Shown: piece by piece, positions 16,704-29,049 of the stretch
Numbering within the stretch: the first letter of the stretch is position 1
How the letters are laid out: each line of letters begins with the position of its first letter
Source: Palleronia rufa
Lineage (GTDB): Bacteria > Pseudomonadota > Alphaproteobacteria > Rhodobacterales > Rhodobacteraceae
Length of the DNA stretch: 64,000 nt
NCBI RefSeq assembly: GCF_000743715.1
Contig: NZ_JQEY01000001.1
Coordinates: 67,079 to 131,078, forward strand
Direction of reading: 5' to 3'
Program-made: the position numbers and the translations under genes
The notes under the pieces: generated by a model
Databases searched by the model: none
Told to the model about the DNA's origin: nothing
What the model saw: the letters and a program-made list of their open reading frames with translations, nothing else

Positions 16704-17952
16704 CCCAGACCAGCGCCACCACCGCCGGCACCAGAAGCGCCGTGCCCACGGTCTGGGAGATCCCGGCAAGCGTCATCAACGGTTCCAGCGCATAAGCCGC
16801 CAGGCTGACCGCGTAATAGGAGATCGCCACCACCGACAGCCCCTCCACCGTGCGCTGAAGCCGCAGCTGCAGATCCGCCCGCCTGTCCAAGCTGCCCAGA
16901 AGCTCCTGGTTCTGGGCCGACCGCGCCACATCCACCCGCGTGCGCAGCAGATCGCCCGCCCGGAGTGCGCGGTCGCTCATCTCCCGCAGCCGCCGGCGGG
17001 TCGCCTTGACCGTTCGCATGGCCGGATCGAACCGGCGCATCATGAACTCGCCGAAGGTCTGCCGCCCCCGGTACCGGCTCTCGCGCAGGGCGCCGATCCG
17101 CTGGGTGACCAGCGCCTCGTAGGCCTCGGTCGCGCCGAACCGGAAAGAGCTCTGGGCCTGCACCGTCTCCAGTTCTGCCCAGACCCGCAGCAGGCCCTGC
17201 AACGTCTCCTCCGGGCGCGCGCCCTCAGAGGTCATCGCGTCCATGAGCCGGCTCAGGTCGCGGTCGAGCGCGCTCATCTTCTCCGACAGGTCCCGGACGC
17301 GGGCCAGACCCAGCATCGACATGGTCTTGTAGGTCTCGATCTCCGCCAGGCGCTGCACGATCCGGCCGGTGCGCCGCTGGCCGATCGCGGGATCGGTGAA
17401 CACCGCCATCCGCATGTGGCCCGCCGGGTCGATGCGGAAGTCGCTGGCGACCAGCGCCGCGCCCTCCAGGACCTCGCTCACGGCCAGGCTTTCGGGGACG
17501 AACCAGGCGCCAAGCTTGTCGTCGATGCCGGCATCGTCCGGTTCGCGGGCCTCGACCCGGATCAGGGCAGAGGTGATGCGCACCCCCGGCGCCTCGGCCA
17601 GCCAGGCCGCCGGAAAGACCGAGAACGAGTCGCGGTCGAACGCCCGGCCGGCCACCCCGTCGCCGAACACGGTGTAGGTCACGAACTCCGTGTGGCTTTC
17701 CCATTTCAGGCGGAACCGCCCGATCTGCCCGAACCAGTGGGTGGCATCGGCCCTGGGGTGCTGGGCGCCGAACCGGTCGAGCAGCGCGATCAGATGCGCG
17801 CGGTCCCTTTCGCGGTCCCGCCGGGCGGCGTCGGCGGGCTGCTTGATCGCAAGATAGGCCGCAAAGCACGGCGCGCTGAGCGACGGGAACGGACGCGCAT
17901 GCAGCTCATTGGCCAGAGCGTAGCGCAGCGTGTGGTCCTGGATGTTGGTCAT
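16669..17952 (-). CDS. DUF3422 family protein with C-terminal membrane segments
   Basis: 427 residues. The start MTNIQDHTLRYALANELHARP and the HxFGQ-containing ATHWFGQIGRFRLKWESHTE are typical of DUF3422. The middle is helical (residues about 220-360), and the C-terminus has two hydrophobic segments (GLSVVAISYYAVSLAAYAL and VGTALLVPAVVALVWVMV) followed by a basic tail. The function of the family is not known to me; the tail suggests anchoring in the inner membrane with a large cytosolic part. Confidence 0.88.
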   Translation of the reverse strand: MTNIQDHTLRYALANELHARPFPSLSAPCFAAYLAIKQPADAARRDRERDRAHLIALLDRFGAQHPRADATHWFGQIGRFRLKWESHTEFVTYTVFGDGVAGRAFDRDSFSVFPAAWLAEAPGVRITSALIRVEAREPDDAGIDDKLGAWFVPESLAVSEVLEGAALVASDFRIDPAGHMRMAVFTDPAIGQRRTGRIVQRLAEIETYKTMSMLGLARVRDLSEKMSALDRDLSRLMDAMTSEGARPEETLQGLLRVWAELETVQAQSSFRFGATEAYEALVTQRIGALRESRYRGRQTFGEFMMRRFDPAMRTVKATRRRLREMSDRALRAGDLLRTRVDVARSAQNQELLGSLDRRADLQLRLQRTVEGLSVVAISYYAVSLAAYALEPLMTLAGISQTVGTALLVPAVVALVWVMVRRVRRRLD

Positions 17953-18130
17953 GCGCGTCCCGCCAATGCCCCGTCGACCCGGACGCTACACGACCTGCCC
18001 GCCAAAACCACAACCTTTTCGGGGCCTTGACGGTATGCGTCGGCACACCGTCGTCATCCGGGTCCGGTTACATCGCGGGTGCGCCCGTCGACACACCCGA
18101 CCGGGGTCCGATGTGCCGGGAACGGGGCGC

Positions 18131-18628
18131 TCAGGACTTCTTGGCGGAGTTCGCGGCTTTCTTCGCGGTCTCCTCGACCTTCTTGACCGACTCCTCCACC
18201 TGAGAGGACATGGACCTGTAGGCCTCCTCGTTCGCCTCGCGGGCGTTGTCGGCCATCTTGCGCATCAGCTTGAGCGATTCCTCGACCGCGTCGTTCACCG
18301 CCTTCGTGCGCGAGGTCATCGCGTCCGGACCGGCGTTCTCCTCGGCCCATTCGTACTGCTGGCGCGCGGCATTGGTCATCTTCTCGAAGATCTCCATCTG
18401 CTTGTCCAACAGATCCTTGTAGGCTTCCGCGGCGGATTTGTTGGCCTCTCCCATGGCCTCGAAATTGCGCTGGTTGGCCTTGATGACCTGCTCCATGTCG
18501 AACATCTGCGCCTGGGGCTGCTGAAAGGCCTGCATCATCACCTGCGGGTTCCACATCTTCGCGATCCGTTCCGGATCGAAGGCCTTCATCATCTCGGACA
18601 TGTCGAACGGATTGGTTGACTGTGCCAT
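18131..18628 (-). CDS. Phasin family protein (PHA granule associated)
   Basis: 165 residues, hydrophilic and almost fully helical: ANQRNFEAMGEANKSAAEAY and KVEETAKKAANSAKKS at the end, with many Met and Gln near the N-terminus. This fits phasins, which coat polyhydroxyalkanoate granules. ATG at 18626-18628 follows aaaggagga. It lies just downstream of the pyruvate dehydrogenase genes on the same strand with a likely terminator between. Acetyl-CoA from that complex feeds polymer synthesis, so the placement makes metabolic sense. Confidence 0.82.
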   Translation of the reverse strand: MAQSTNPFDMSEMMKAFDPERIAKMWNPQVMMQAFQQPQAQMFDMEQVIKANQRNFEAMGEANKSAAEAYKDLLDKQMEIFEKMTNAARQQYEWAEENAGPDAMTSRTKAVNDAVEESLKLMRKMADNAREANEEAYRSMSSQVEESVKKVEETAKKAANSAKKS

Positions 18629-18756
18629 GGCGGTGTCTCCTCCTTTGAAGCCGGCCGTGCGGCCGGCGGAAATCGGCTCCGGCGCGGCCCGAAGGCGCGC
18701 CCGATCGCGCTGGAACCTAGCCCGCAAGGAGGGGCGTTCAAGAAACCGTGCGTTTC

Positions 18757-18782
18757 CGGGCGCGGCGGTGCAGCCGCGCCCG
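18757..18782 (-). terminator. Stem-loop after lpd
   Basis: Arms cgggcgcgg (18757-18765) and ccgcgcccg (18774-18782) form a perfect nine-pair stem five bases past the lpd stop. On the minus strand a ggtttctt stretch follows only some bases later, so it is a weak intrinsic terminator or a 3'-end stabiliser. Confidence 0.5.
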
Positions 18783-18787
18783 GGGGC

Positions 18788-20593
18788 CTATTTCTTCTTC
18801 TTTTTCGGGGGCATGAGGTCGGTGATCGTGCCCTCGAACATCTCCGCGGCGAAGTTGACCGTCTCCGACAGGGTCGGGTGCGGATGGATCGTGTGGCCCA
18901 GATCGACCGCGTCGGCGCCCATCTCGATGGCCAGCGCCACCTCCGAAATCAGATCCCCCGCGCTGGTGCCGACGATGGCGCCGCCGACGATCCGGTCGTC
19001 TTCGGGATCGAACAGCAGCTTGGTGATCCCCTCGGACCGCCCGTTGGCCAGCGCCCGGCCCGATGCCGCCCAGGGGAACACCCCCTTCTCGACCTTGATG
19101 CCCTGCTCCCTGGCCTGGGACTCGGTCAGGCCGGCCCAGGCAACCTCCGGATCGGTATAGGCGACGGACGGGATCACCCGCGCGTCGAAGGCGCGTTTCT
19201 CTCCGGCGCAGACCTCCGCGGCGACCTTGCCCTCATGCACCGCCTTGTGGGCGAGCATCGGCTGCCCCACCACGTCGCCGATGGCGAAGATATGGTCCAC
19301 ATTGGTGCGCTGCTGGTGATCGACCTCGATGAAGCCGCGATCCGTGACCTTCACACCGGCCTTGTCGGCGTCGATCCTGCCGCCGTTGGGCACCCGCCCG
19401 ACCGACACCAGCATCTTGTCGAACTGCTGGGTCGTCGTCTCGCCCTTGTCGTCCTCCCAGGTGACCTTGAGCGCGTTCTTCTGCGCCTTGACCTCCGTCA
19501 CCTTGCACTTGAGGTGGATGGTCAGCCGGCCCTCCATCCGCTTGTGCAGCGGCTTGACGATGTCCTTGTCGGCACCGGGCAGGATCTGGTCCATCATCTC
19601 GACCACCGTGACCTCTGATCCCAGCGCCTCGTAGACCGTCGCCATCTCGAAGCCGATGATGCCGCCGCCCAGGACCAGCATCTTCTTGGGGATCGGATCC
19701 AGTTCCAGCGCGCCGGTGCTGTCCACCACGCGCGGATCGTCATGGGGAACGAAGGGCAGCTTCACCGGCTGGGAGCCGGCGGCGATGATGCACCGGTCGA
19801 AGGTCACGGTCGTGGTGCCGTCGCCGGTCTCCACCGCGATGGAATTGGCGCCGGTGAACCGGCCGACCCCCTCGACCACGGTGACCTTGCGCTGCTTGGC
19901 CATGCCCGCCAGGCCGCCGGTCAGCTTGCCCACCACGTCGTTCTTCCACGACCTCAGGCTGTCGGCGTCGATCTCCGGTCTGGAAAAGCTGATGCCGTGG
20001 CGGCCCATCTCCTCGGTCTCGGTGATGACCTTGGAGGCATGGAGCAGCGCCTTGGACGGAATGCAGCCCACGTTCAGGCATACGCCACCCAGCGTCGCGT
20101 AACGCTCGATCAGCACCACCTTCTTGCCCAGATCGGCGGCGCGAAACGCCGCGGTGTACCCGCCGGGACCGGAGCCCAGCACGACCACCTCACCGTGGTA
20201 ATCGCCGGATCCGGCGCTCGACCCCTGTGCCGCCTTCGGCGCGGGGGTGTCGCCGGTCCCGGCCGCTTTCCCGTCGCCGGACGCCGTGTCGCCGGACGCC
20301 CCCTTGTCATCGGAGGCCCGGTCGCCGGAGCCGCCGCCCCCCCTGCCGCCGCCGTCCCCATCGGCACCTTCCAGCACCAGGATGACGCTGCCCTCAGACA
20401 CCTTGTCGCCTTCGGAGACCTTGATCTCCGTCACCTTTCCGGCGTGGGAGCTGGGCACCTCCATCGTCGCCTTGTCGGATTCCAGCTCGATCAGCGGGTC
20501 TTCCTTTTCCACGGTGTCGCCCACCGCCACAAGGACCGCCACCACAGGCACGTCGTCGAAATCGCCGATATCGGGAACCTTGACCTCTGTCAT
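18788..20593 (-). CDS. lpd: Dihydrolipoyl dehydrogenase (PDH E3) with N-terminal lipoyl domain
   Basis: 601 residues. A lipoyl domain (1-80, lipoylated Lys in ESDKATMEVPSS) is followed by a Gly/Ser/Asp linker (about 80-130) and a complete E3: FAD motif VVLGSGPGGYTAAF, redox disulfide GGVCLNVGCIPSKAL, NAD domain LVLGGGIIGFEMATVYEALG, and the C-terminal dimer His/Glu in HTIHPHPTLSET. It reoxidises the dihydrolipoyl groups of the E2 core with NAD+. The extra lipoyl domain, very similar to that of the neighbouring E2, is known for some proteobacterial E3 enzymes. It ends in a lysine run. Confidence 0.93.
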   Translation of the reverse strand: MTEVKVPDIGDFDDVPVVAVLVAVGDTVEKEDPLIELESDKATMEVPSSHAGKVTEIKVSEGDKVSEGSVILVLEGADGDGGGRGGGGSGDRASDDKGASGDTASGDGKAAGTGDTPAPKAAQGSSAGSGDYHGEVVVLGSGPGGYTAAFRAADLGKKVVLIERYATLGGVCLNVGCIPSKALLHASKVITETEEMGRHGISFSRPEIDADSLRSWKNDVVGKLTGGLAGMAKQRKVTVVEGVGRFTGANSIAVETGDGTTTVTFDRCIIAAGSQPVKLPFVPHDDPRVVDSTGALELDPIPKKMLVLGGGIIGFEMATVYEALGSEVTVVEMMDQILPGADKDIVKPLHKRMEGRLTIHLKCKVTEVKAQKNALKVTWEDDKGETTTQQFDKMLVSVGRVPNGGRIDADKAGVKVTDRGFIEVDHQQRTNVDHIFAIGDVVGQPMLAHKAVHEGKVAAEVCAGEKRAFDARVIPSVAYTDPEVAWAGLTESQAREQGIKVEKGVFPWAASGRALANGRSEGITKLLFDPEDDRIVGGAIVGTSAGDLISEVALAIEMGADAVDLGHTIHPHPTLSETVNFAAEMFEGTITDLMPPKKKKK

Positions 20594-20603
20594 CGCGCGC
20601 TCC

Positions 20604-21959
20604 TCACAGCATCAGGCGCCGGGCGTCGCCCAGCAGGTATTTCAGATGCGCCGCAAAGCGGGCGGCGAGCGCGCCGTCGATGGCCCGGTGGTCGTAGCTC
20701 AGGCTCATCGGCAGCATGTTGCGCGGCTGGAACTCCGTGCCGTCCCAGACCGGCGTCATGGCCGAGCGCGTCAGACCCAGGATCGCCACCTCCGGCGCGT
20801 TGACGATGGGGGTAAAGGACGTGCCGCCGATCCCCCCCAGCGAAGAGATCGTGAAGGTCGCGCCCTTCATGTCGTCGCCCTTGAGCTTGCCGTCGCGCGC
20901 GGCCTTGGAGAGCTCCATCAGGTCGCGGCTGATCCGTTCGATCCCCTTGCGGTCGGCGTCCTTGATCACCGGCACCATCAGGCCGTTCGGCGTGTCGGCG
21001 GCAAAGCCGATGTTGTAGAAGTCCTTCTTGATCAGCTTGTCGCCGTCGGGATGCAGCGACGCGTTGAACTGCCAGTGCTTTTTCAGCGCCGACACGCTGG
21101 CCTTGACGACGAAGGACAGCAGCGTGACGCGGTAGCCCTCTTCCTTGGCCTGGGTGTCGAGCTCCTTGCGGTATGTGTCGAGCTCGGTGATGTCGGCGCT
21201 CTCGTTATGGGTCACATGCGGGATGTTGAGCCAGGAGCGGTGCAGCGCCGGACCGGACAGCTTCTGGATCCGGGTCATCTCGACCTCTTCGACCGGCCCG
21301 AACTTGGAGAAGTCCACCGCCGGAATCGGCGGGATGCCCATGCCGCCCTGTGCCGCCTGGCCGCCCGACGCGGGGGCCGCCTGTCCCTTCAGCGCCTTTT
21401 CGACGTCCTCGCGCAGGATCCGGCCCTTGCGGCCGGAGCCGTTGACCTGCCGCAGGTCCACCTCGACCCGCCGCGCGAAGGCGCGCACCGAAGGCGAGGC
21501 GTGGAACTTCGACGATCCGGTATCGACCACGGTGTTCGACCCCGACGGGGGCGCCGCGCTCTGGGACTCCTTGCCGCCGTCGCCGTAGCCTTCCCGGCCG
21601 CCGCCATCGGCGCTTTGGCCGCCGGACGACCCGCCGGCGGTCTTGCCGCCATCCTCATCCGCGCCCGACGGCTCCGCACCGCCCTTGCCGCCGTCGTCCG
21701 CGTCGCCGCCCGATCCGCCCTCGTCGCTCTCCTCGACCAGAAGGATGACGGTCCCCTCGGAGGCGCTGTCGCCCTCCTTCAGCTTGATCTCCTTGACCAC
21801 GCCGGCGTGGGAGGACGGCACCTCCATTGTCGCCTTGTCGCTTTCCAGCTCGATCAGCGGGTCCTCCTTGGCGATGGTGTCGCCTTCCGAGACCAGCACG
21901 GCCACCACCGGAACGTCGTCGAAATCGCCGATATCGGGCACTTTCACTTCGGTTGCCAT
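20604..21959 (-). CDS. aceF: Pyruvate dehydrogenase E2, dihydrolipoyllysine acetyltransferase
   Basis: 451 residues. One lipoyl domain (1-80, Lys in ESDKATMEVPSS), an acidic low-complexity linker, the peripheral-subunit-binding domain (ASPSVRAFARRVEVDLRQVN, about 150-190) and the catalytic acyltransferase domain with SYDHRAIDGALAARF near the end, which carries the active-site His. It transfers the acetyl group from lipoamide to CoA. It lies between aceE and lpd in one minus-strand operon. Only one lipoyl domain is present, against up to three in enterobacterial AceF. Confidence 0.93.
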   Translation of the reverse strand: MATEVKVPDIGDFDDVPVVAVLVSEGDTIAKEDPLIELESDKATMEVPSSHAGVVKEIKLKEGDSASEGTVILLVEESDEGGSGGDADDGGKGGAEPSGADEDGGKTAGGSSGGQSADGGGREGYGDGGKESQSAAPPSGSNTVVDTGSSKFHASPSVRAFARRVEVDLRQVNGSGRKGRILREDVEKALKGQAAPASGGQAAQGGMGIPPIPAVDFSKFGPVEEVEMTRIQKLSGPALHRSWLNIPHVTHNESADITELDTYRKELDTQAKEEGYRVTLLSFVVKASVSALKKHWQFNASLHPDGDKLIKKDFYNIGFAADTPNGLMVPVIKDADRKGIERISRDLMELSKAARDGKLKGDDMKGATFTISSLGGIGGTSFTPIVNAPEVAILGLTRSAMTPVWDGTEFQPRNMLPMSLSYDHRAIDGALAARFAAHLKYLLGDARRLML

Positions 21960-21989
21960 ATTATTGTTTTCCCTCGTTTATATCGTCGA

Positions 21990-24644
<2,655 letters not shown>

Positions 24645-24934
24645 GGGATCCCCCTCAGCTGATTGCAGGGGGACGGATCGCGGGCGCCTGGCGCCGTCCG
24701 CTCCCCCCTTGTTGTTCCCTTGCGCCACCTAGACCGTAGCCGACCCTCATCCACCCGGGCAGCCATGCGCAAGCAGTCCCGCCATGAGGCAGGCGCATGG
24801 CTCCGGCCCTACCCGCACGGCACGCTGGAGTGGAGCGCAAAACGCATCGCAGGGCCAGCCCGTTTTTGCCGCGCCCTTCCCAAGCGCCCCTCCGGCGGCT
24901 AGGACCGGGGCCGAACGGCACCGGAGACACGCCC

Positions 24935-25522
24935 ATGCGCAGCGCCAGCATCACCCGCAGGACGACAGAGACCGACATCACGGTCATGGTCGATCTCGAC
25001 GGCACCGGCACGGCCGAGATCGCCACCGGCGTCGGCTTCTTCGACCACATGCTCGACCAGCTTGCGCGCCACTCGCTGATCGACATGCACATCCGCGCCA
25101 GCGGCGATCTTCACATCGACGCCCACCATACGGTGGAGGATACAGGCATCGCGCTGGGGCAGGCGCTCCGCGAGGCGCTGGGCGACAAGCGCGGCATCGC
25201 CCGCTACGGCGACGCCGCCCTGCCCATGGACGACACGCTGGTGACGGCGGCGCTGGACCTGTCCGGGCGGCCCTGGCTGGGCTGGAACGTGCCCATGACC
25301 GCCGCCGCCATCGGCACGTTCGACACGGAGCTGGTGCGTGAGTTCTTCCAGGCGCTGACCACCCATGGCGGCATCACGCTGCATGTGGATCTGGTGCGCG
25401 GCCTCAACAGCCATCACATCGCGGAGGCAAGCTTCAAGGCCGTGGCCCGCGCCCTGCGGCAGGCGGCAGAGCCCGATCCCCGCAAGGGCCATGCCGTCCC
25501 GTCGACCAAGGGCACGCTCTAG
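24935..25522 (+). CDS. hisB: Imidazoleglycerol-phosphate dehydratase
   Basis: 195 residues, the monofunctional HisB of most bacteria. The family signatures [18 protein letters not shown] and [20 protein letters not shown] near residues 30-70 and the repeat [19 protein letters not shown] near 145 give the His/Glu ligands of the two manganese ions. It catalyses the sixth step of histidine synthesis. ATG 24935 follows ccggagacac. hisH follows 71 bp downstream on the same strand. Confidence 0.95.
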   Translation: MRSASITRRTTETDITVMVDLDGTGTAEIATGVGFFDHMLDQLARHSLIDMHIRASGDLHIDAHHTVEDTGIALGQALREALGDKRGIARYGDAALPMDDTLVTAALDLSGRPWLGWNVPMTAAAIGTFDTELVREFFQALTTHGGITLHVDLVRGLNSHHIAEASFKAVARALRQAAEPDPRKGHAVPSTKGTL

Positions 25523-25593
25523 ACCATGCGCGCCCCGCCCCGCCCCGGTTCCGCGAAATCCCCGCCGCGCCCCTTCTGCGGCGGCGTGACTCG

Positions 25594-26235
25594 ATGACCA
25601 CGGTCCTGATCGACACCGACAGCGGCAACCTGCACTCCGCGGAAAAGGCGTTCCAGCGCATGGCGCGGGATTGCGGCGCCGGACCGGTCGTCGTCTCGTC
25701 GGACCCGGAGACCGTCGCCCGCGCCGACCGGGTCGTGCTGCCGGGCGACGGTGCCTTTCCGGCCTGCGCGCGCGCGCTGATGCGCGACCGCGCGGCGTTG
25801 CACCAAGCGCTTGTGGAAGCGGTCGAGACCCACGGCCGCCCGTTCCTGGGCATCTGCGTGGGCATGCAGCTCATGGCGCGGAGGGGCCATGAATACGCCC
25901 CCACCCCCGGCCTTGGCTGGATCGACGGTGAGGTGGTGCCCATCGTCCCCGCGGATCCCGCGCTGAAGGTCCCCCACATGGGCTGGAACGACCTTGTGCT
26001 GGACCGTCCCCACCCGGTGCTGGACGGCATCGCCACCGGCGATCACGCCTATTTCGTCCACTCTTTCCACATGGCGCTGGACGATCCCGCGCAGCGCCTG
26101 GCCCATTGCGACTACGGCGCGCGCGTGACCGCCATCGTCGCCTCCGGCACGCGCGTCGGCACCCAGTTCCATCCCGAAAAGAGCCAGTCCGCCGGGCTGC
26201 GGCTGATCCGCAATTTCCTGTCCTGGACGCCGTGA
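25594..26235 (+). CDS. hisH: Imidazole glycerol phosphate synthase, glutaminase subunit
   Basis: 213 residues of class I glutamine amidotransferase. The nucleophile Cys is in PFLGICVGMQLM and the His-Glu pair in GTQFHPEKSQSAG. The usual DYGxGNL at the start reads DTDSGNLHSA here, a small divergence. It supplies ammonia to HisF. hisA and hisF, which follow in many relatives, are not next to it; an Fe-S protein gene comes instead. Confidence 0.93.
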   Translation: MTTVLIDTDSGNLHSAEKAFQRMARDCGAGPVVVSSDPETVARADRVVLPGDGAFPACARALMRDRAALHQALVEAVETHGRPFLGICVGMQLMARRGHEYAPTPGLGWIDGEVVPIVPADPALKVPHMGWNDLVLDRPHPVLDGIATGDHAYFVHSFHMALDDPAQRLAHCDYGARVTAIVASGTRVGTQFHPEKSQSAGLRLIRNFLSWTP

Positions 26236-26303
26236 CCCGCCAGCACCTTGAGCCGCGCCGCCCGGCCCCTTACATTACCCCTGTCCAGTCAGGAGAGACC
26301 GCC

Positions 26304-26681
26304 ATGTTCGCGATCCCGGGCAAGCAAGCCGTCACCATCACCCCGGCGGCCATCCGCCAGATCGTCAGGCTGATGGAATCCAGGGGCCATCAGGGCCTGC
26401 GCGTCGGCGTCAAGAAGGGCGGCTGTGCCGGCATGGAATACACCATGGACTACGTGGATGAGGTCGATCCCCACGATGAGATGGTCGAACAGGACGGCGC
26501 GCGCGTGCTGATCGCGCCCATGGCGCAGATGTTCCTTTTCGGGACGGAAATCGACTATGAGACCAGCCTGCTCGAGTCCGGCTTCCGGTTCCGCAACCCC
26601 AACGTCGTGGACGCCTGCGGCTGCGGCGAGTCGATCAAGTTCAAGGACGTCGAGGAACTGGCCGCCGAGCGCGAGGGCTGA
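26304..26681 (+). CDS. A-type iron-sulfur carrier protein (IscA/SufA/ErpA family)
   Basis: 125 residues. The three conserved cysteines that hold the cluster are visible: one in KKGGCAGMEYTM (about residue 42) and two in VDACGCGESIKF near residue 109. Such proteins pass Fe-S clusters to apo-enzymes. ATG 26304 follows caggagaga. It may be co-transcribed with hisBH. The 3' end overlaps an antisense small gene (26641-26838). Which of the A-type names applies cannot be decided. Confidence 0.9.
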   Translation: MFAIPGKQAVTITPAAIRQIVRLMESRGHQGLRVGVKKGGCAGMEYTMDYVDEVDPHDEMVEQDGARVLIAPMAQMFLFGTEIDYETSLLESGFRFRNPNVVDACGCGESIKFKDVEELAAEREG

Positions 26682-26838
26682 GCCCGGTCCAAGCCGAGGC
26701 GAAGCCCCGGATCCGGCGCCACATCTCTGCCCGGCGGGACTGGCGCGCCCCGCGTTCCAACCCGCGGAACAGGATCCGCTCGCGCTCGTATCCGGTCAGG
26801 GGGCGAACGTCCCGAAACTGATTGGGTGTCTGTCGCAT
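26641..26838 (-). CDS. Small basic protein divergent from the LysR gene
   Basis: 65 residues from the ATG at 26836-26838, which has taaggaga upstream. It begins MRQTPNQFRDVRPLTGYERE and contains FRGLERGARQSRRAEMWRRI, strongly basic and helical. I do not recognise it securely; its MWRRIRGFA part recalls small Arg-rich DUF1127-like proteins. It is divergent from the LysR-type gene (start 26920) with 81 bp between, the position often held by a regulator's target. Its end overlaps the Fe-S carrier gene by 41 bases. The good ribosome binding site is the main support. Confidence 0.55.
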   Translation of the reverse strand: MRQTPNQFRDVRPLTGYERERILFRGLERGARQSRRAEMWRRIRGFASAWTGLSPRARRPVPRRP

Positions 26839-26919
26839 GGCAATCTCCTTACGCTGATGACAGGATAGCCTCCGGATTCGCCTCCATCCGCCGCCGGGAC
26901 CGCAAGTCGGCTTTCGCAG

Positions 26920-27738
26920 ATGCAAGCACAGCCCGATTGGGACAGCCTTCGCCTCTTCGCGGCCGTCGCCCGCGAGGGCGGCATCATGCGTGCGGCACCC
27001 GTCGCCGGAACGAGTCCCGCCATCCTCAGCCGGCGGATGCGGCAGCTCGAAGCGGATCTCGGTCAGGTGCTATTCCGCCGCGGCGCCGCGGCCTACGCTC
27101 TGACCGCCGACGGCCGCGCGCTGGCCGTGCGGGTCCGGTCGATGGAAGAGGCCGCCGCCGCGATCGGCCCGGGACAGGTCCAGCGGGTCCGGATCTCGGC
27201 CGGCTCCTGGACCGCGCTCGATCTGGCGACCCGGATGGGCACGCTGTGGCGCCCCGGTGCGGGCTGGGTGCCGGAGTTCGTCACCTGCGACCGGATGCTC
27301 GACATCGCCCGGCGCGAGGTCGGCATCGGCATCCGGAACCGTGCGCCCGATACGCCGTGGCTCGCCGGCCGCCGGACGGGCTACGTGGACCACGCCGTCT
27401 ATGCCACGGGTCCGGACGTTTCGGGCTGGATCGGACAGGACGACGCGGCCCCTCCCCTCCCCTCCGCGCTCTGGATCACGGCCAACCATGGCGACGCGAT
27501 CTCGACCCGCGCCAATTCCCCGATCCTCGCGGCGGCCCTGGCGGAGGCGGGACTGGGCCGTATGGTGCTGCCGACGTTCATCGGCGCGTCGCGCCCCGGT
27601 CTGGTCCGGATCGGCGACCCGATCCCGGAGCTGCGCAACGAGGGATGGCTGGTCTGTCACCACGAGGGCCGTCACCTGCCGCCGGTGCGCCGCGCGCTGG
27701 CGGTGCTGGCGCGCTACCTGCGGTCGCGCAGCGCCTGA
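26920..27738 (+). CDS. LysR-family transcriptional regulator
   Basis: 272 residues. The N-terminal winged helix is clear: DSLRLFAAVAREGGIMRAAP and SPAILSRRMRQLEADLGQVL, with the family's FRR turn after it. The effector domain is divergent and a little short (family about 300). ATG at 26920-26922. It faces a small basic protein gene with a shared 81-bp upstream region, the usual place for a LysR operator, though I see no clear T-N11-A box. Ligand unknown. Confidence 0.85.
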   Translation: MQAQPDWDSLRLFAAVAREGGIMRAAPVAGTSPAILSRRMRQLEADLGQVLFRRGAAAYALTADGRALAVRVRSMEEAAAAIGPGQVQRVRISAGSWTALDLATRMGTLWRPGAGWVPEFVTCDRMLDIARREVGIGIRNRAPDTPWLAGRRTGYVDHAVYATGPDVSGWIGQDDAAPPLPSALWITANHGDAISTRANSPILAAALAEAGLGRMVLPTFIGASRPGLVRIGDPIPELRNEGWLVCHHEGRHLPPVRRALAVLARYLRSRSA

Positions 27739-27844
27739 GTCGGCATCGCGCACTCGGGTCTGGCAGGCAGCCGGACCATCCGTGCGCGTCAGCGGACCCG
27801 ACTTTGCCAGACTGGACCAGCGACCTGCCGGGTCCGTCCCGGCA

Positions 27845-28975
27845 TCACTCCGCCGCCACGTCCCCGGCCGTCTCGGCCTCGATCTCGGCGGCGCGCTTTT
27901 CGACCTGTTCGACGATGTGCTCCACCATCTGCTCGTTCGACAGCTTGTGGCTCTGCGCGCCGGCCAGGTAGACCATGCCGGATCCCGCCCCGCCGCCGGT
28001 GAAGCCCACGTCGGTCATCAGCGCCTCTCCCGGGCCGTTGACCACGCAGCCGATGATCGACAGGCTCATGGGCGTCTTGATATGGGCCAGGCGGTCCTCG
28101 AGAACCTCCACGGTGCGGATCACGTCGAACCCCTGCCGGGCGCAGGACGGGCAGGAGATGATGTTCACCCCCCGGTGCCGCAGACCCAGCGCCTTGAGGA
28201 TCTCGTAGCCGACGCGCACCTCTTCCACCGGATCGGCCGAAAGCGACACCCTGAGCGTGTCGCCGATGCCCATCCACAGCAGGTTCCCCAGGCCGATGGC
28301 GGATTTCACGGTGCCGGCGTTCAGCGACCCGGCCTCCGTGATGCCCAGGTGGATCGGCGCGTCGGTCGCCTCTGCGATGCCCTGATAGGCGGCGGCGGAC
28401 AGGAACACGTCGGACGCCTTCACGGAAATCTTGAATTCGTGGAAATCGTTGTCCTGCAGGAGCTTGATGTGGTCGAGCCCGCTTTCCACCATCGCCTCGG
28501 GGCAGGGTTCGCCGTATTTCTCCAGCAGGTCGCGCTTCAGGCTGCCGGCGTTCACCCCGATGCGGATCGAGCAGCCGTGGTCCTTGGCCGCGCGGATGAC
28601 CTCCCTGACCCGGCTTTCGTCGCCGATGTTGCCCGGGTTGATGCGCAGACAGCCCGCGCCCGCCTCCGCCGCCTCGATCGCGCGCTTGTAATGGAAATGG
28701 ATGTCCGCGACGATCGGCACGGGGCTCTCGCGGCAGACTTCCCGCAGCGCCGTGGTCGCGGCCACGTCGGGACAGGACACGCGCACGATGTCGGCCCCGG
28801 CCTCCGCGCAGGCCACGACCTGGGCGATGGTGGCGCGCGCGTCGCCGCTGTCGGTGTTGGTCATGGTCTGGACGGAGATCGGCGCGTCGCCGCCCACGGG
28901 GACGTTGCCCACCATGATCTGCCGGGACGCGCGGCGATAGATGTTCTTCCAGGGGCGGATGTGGTTCAGCGACAT
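27845..28975 (-). CDS. ispG: 4-hydroxy-3-methylbut-2-enyl-diphosphate synthase
   Basis: 376 residues, full length for the short bacterial IspG. A TIM-barrel part ([37 protein letters not shown]) is followed by the Fe-S domain with [12 protein letters not shown] and [11 protein letters not shown], giving the three cysteines of the [4Fe-4S] cluster. It makes HMBPP in the non-mevalonate isoprenoid pathway. The start [15 protein letters not shown] is as in relatives. It follows the RodZ-like gene on the same strand after 74 bp. Confidence 0.95.
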   Translation of the reverse strand: MSLNHIRPWKNIYRRASRQIMVGNVPVGGDAPISVQTMTNTDSGDARATIAQVVACAEAGADIVRVSCPDVAATTALREVCRESPVPIVADIHFHYKRAIEAAEAGAGCLRINPGNIGDESRVREVIRAAKDHGCSIRIGVNAGSLKRDLLEKYGEPCPEAMVESGLDHIKLLQDNDFHEFKISVKASDVFLSAAAYQGIAEATDAPIHLGITEAGSLNAGTVKSAIGLGNLLWMGIGDTLRVSLSADPVEEVRVGYEILKALGLRHRGVNIISCPSCARQGFDVIRTVEVLEDRLAHIKTPMSLSIIGCVVNGPGEALMTDVGFTGGGAGSGMVYLAGAQSHKLSNEQMVEHIVEQVEKRAAEIEAETAGDVAAE

Positions 28976-29049
28976 CGGGCGGCTCCGCGGCGGGGCGTGG
29001 TCAGGTGGTCCCTACCTAGGCGCTGCCGGCCGCGCTGCCAAGCGCCCGG

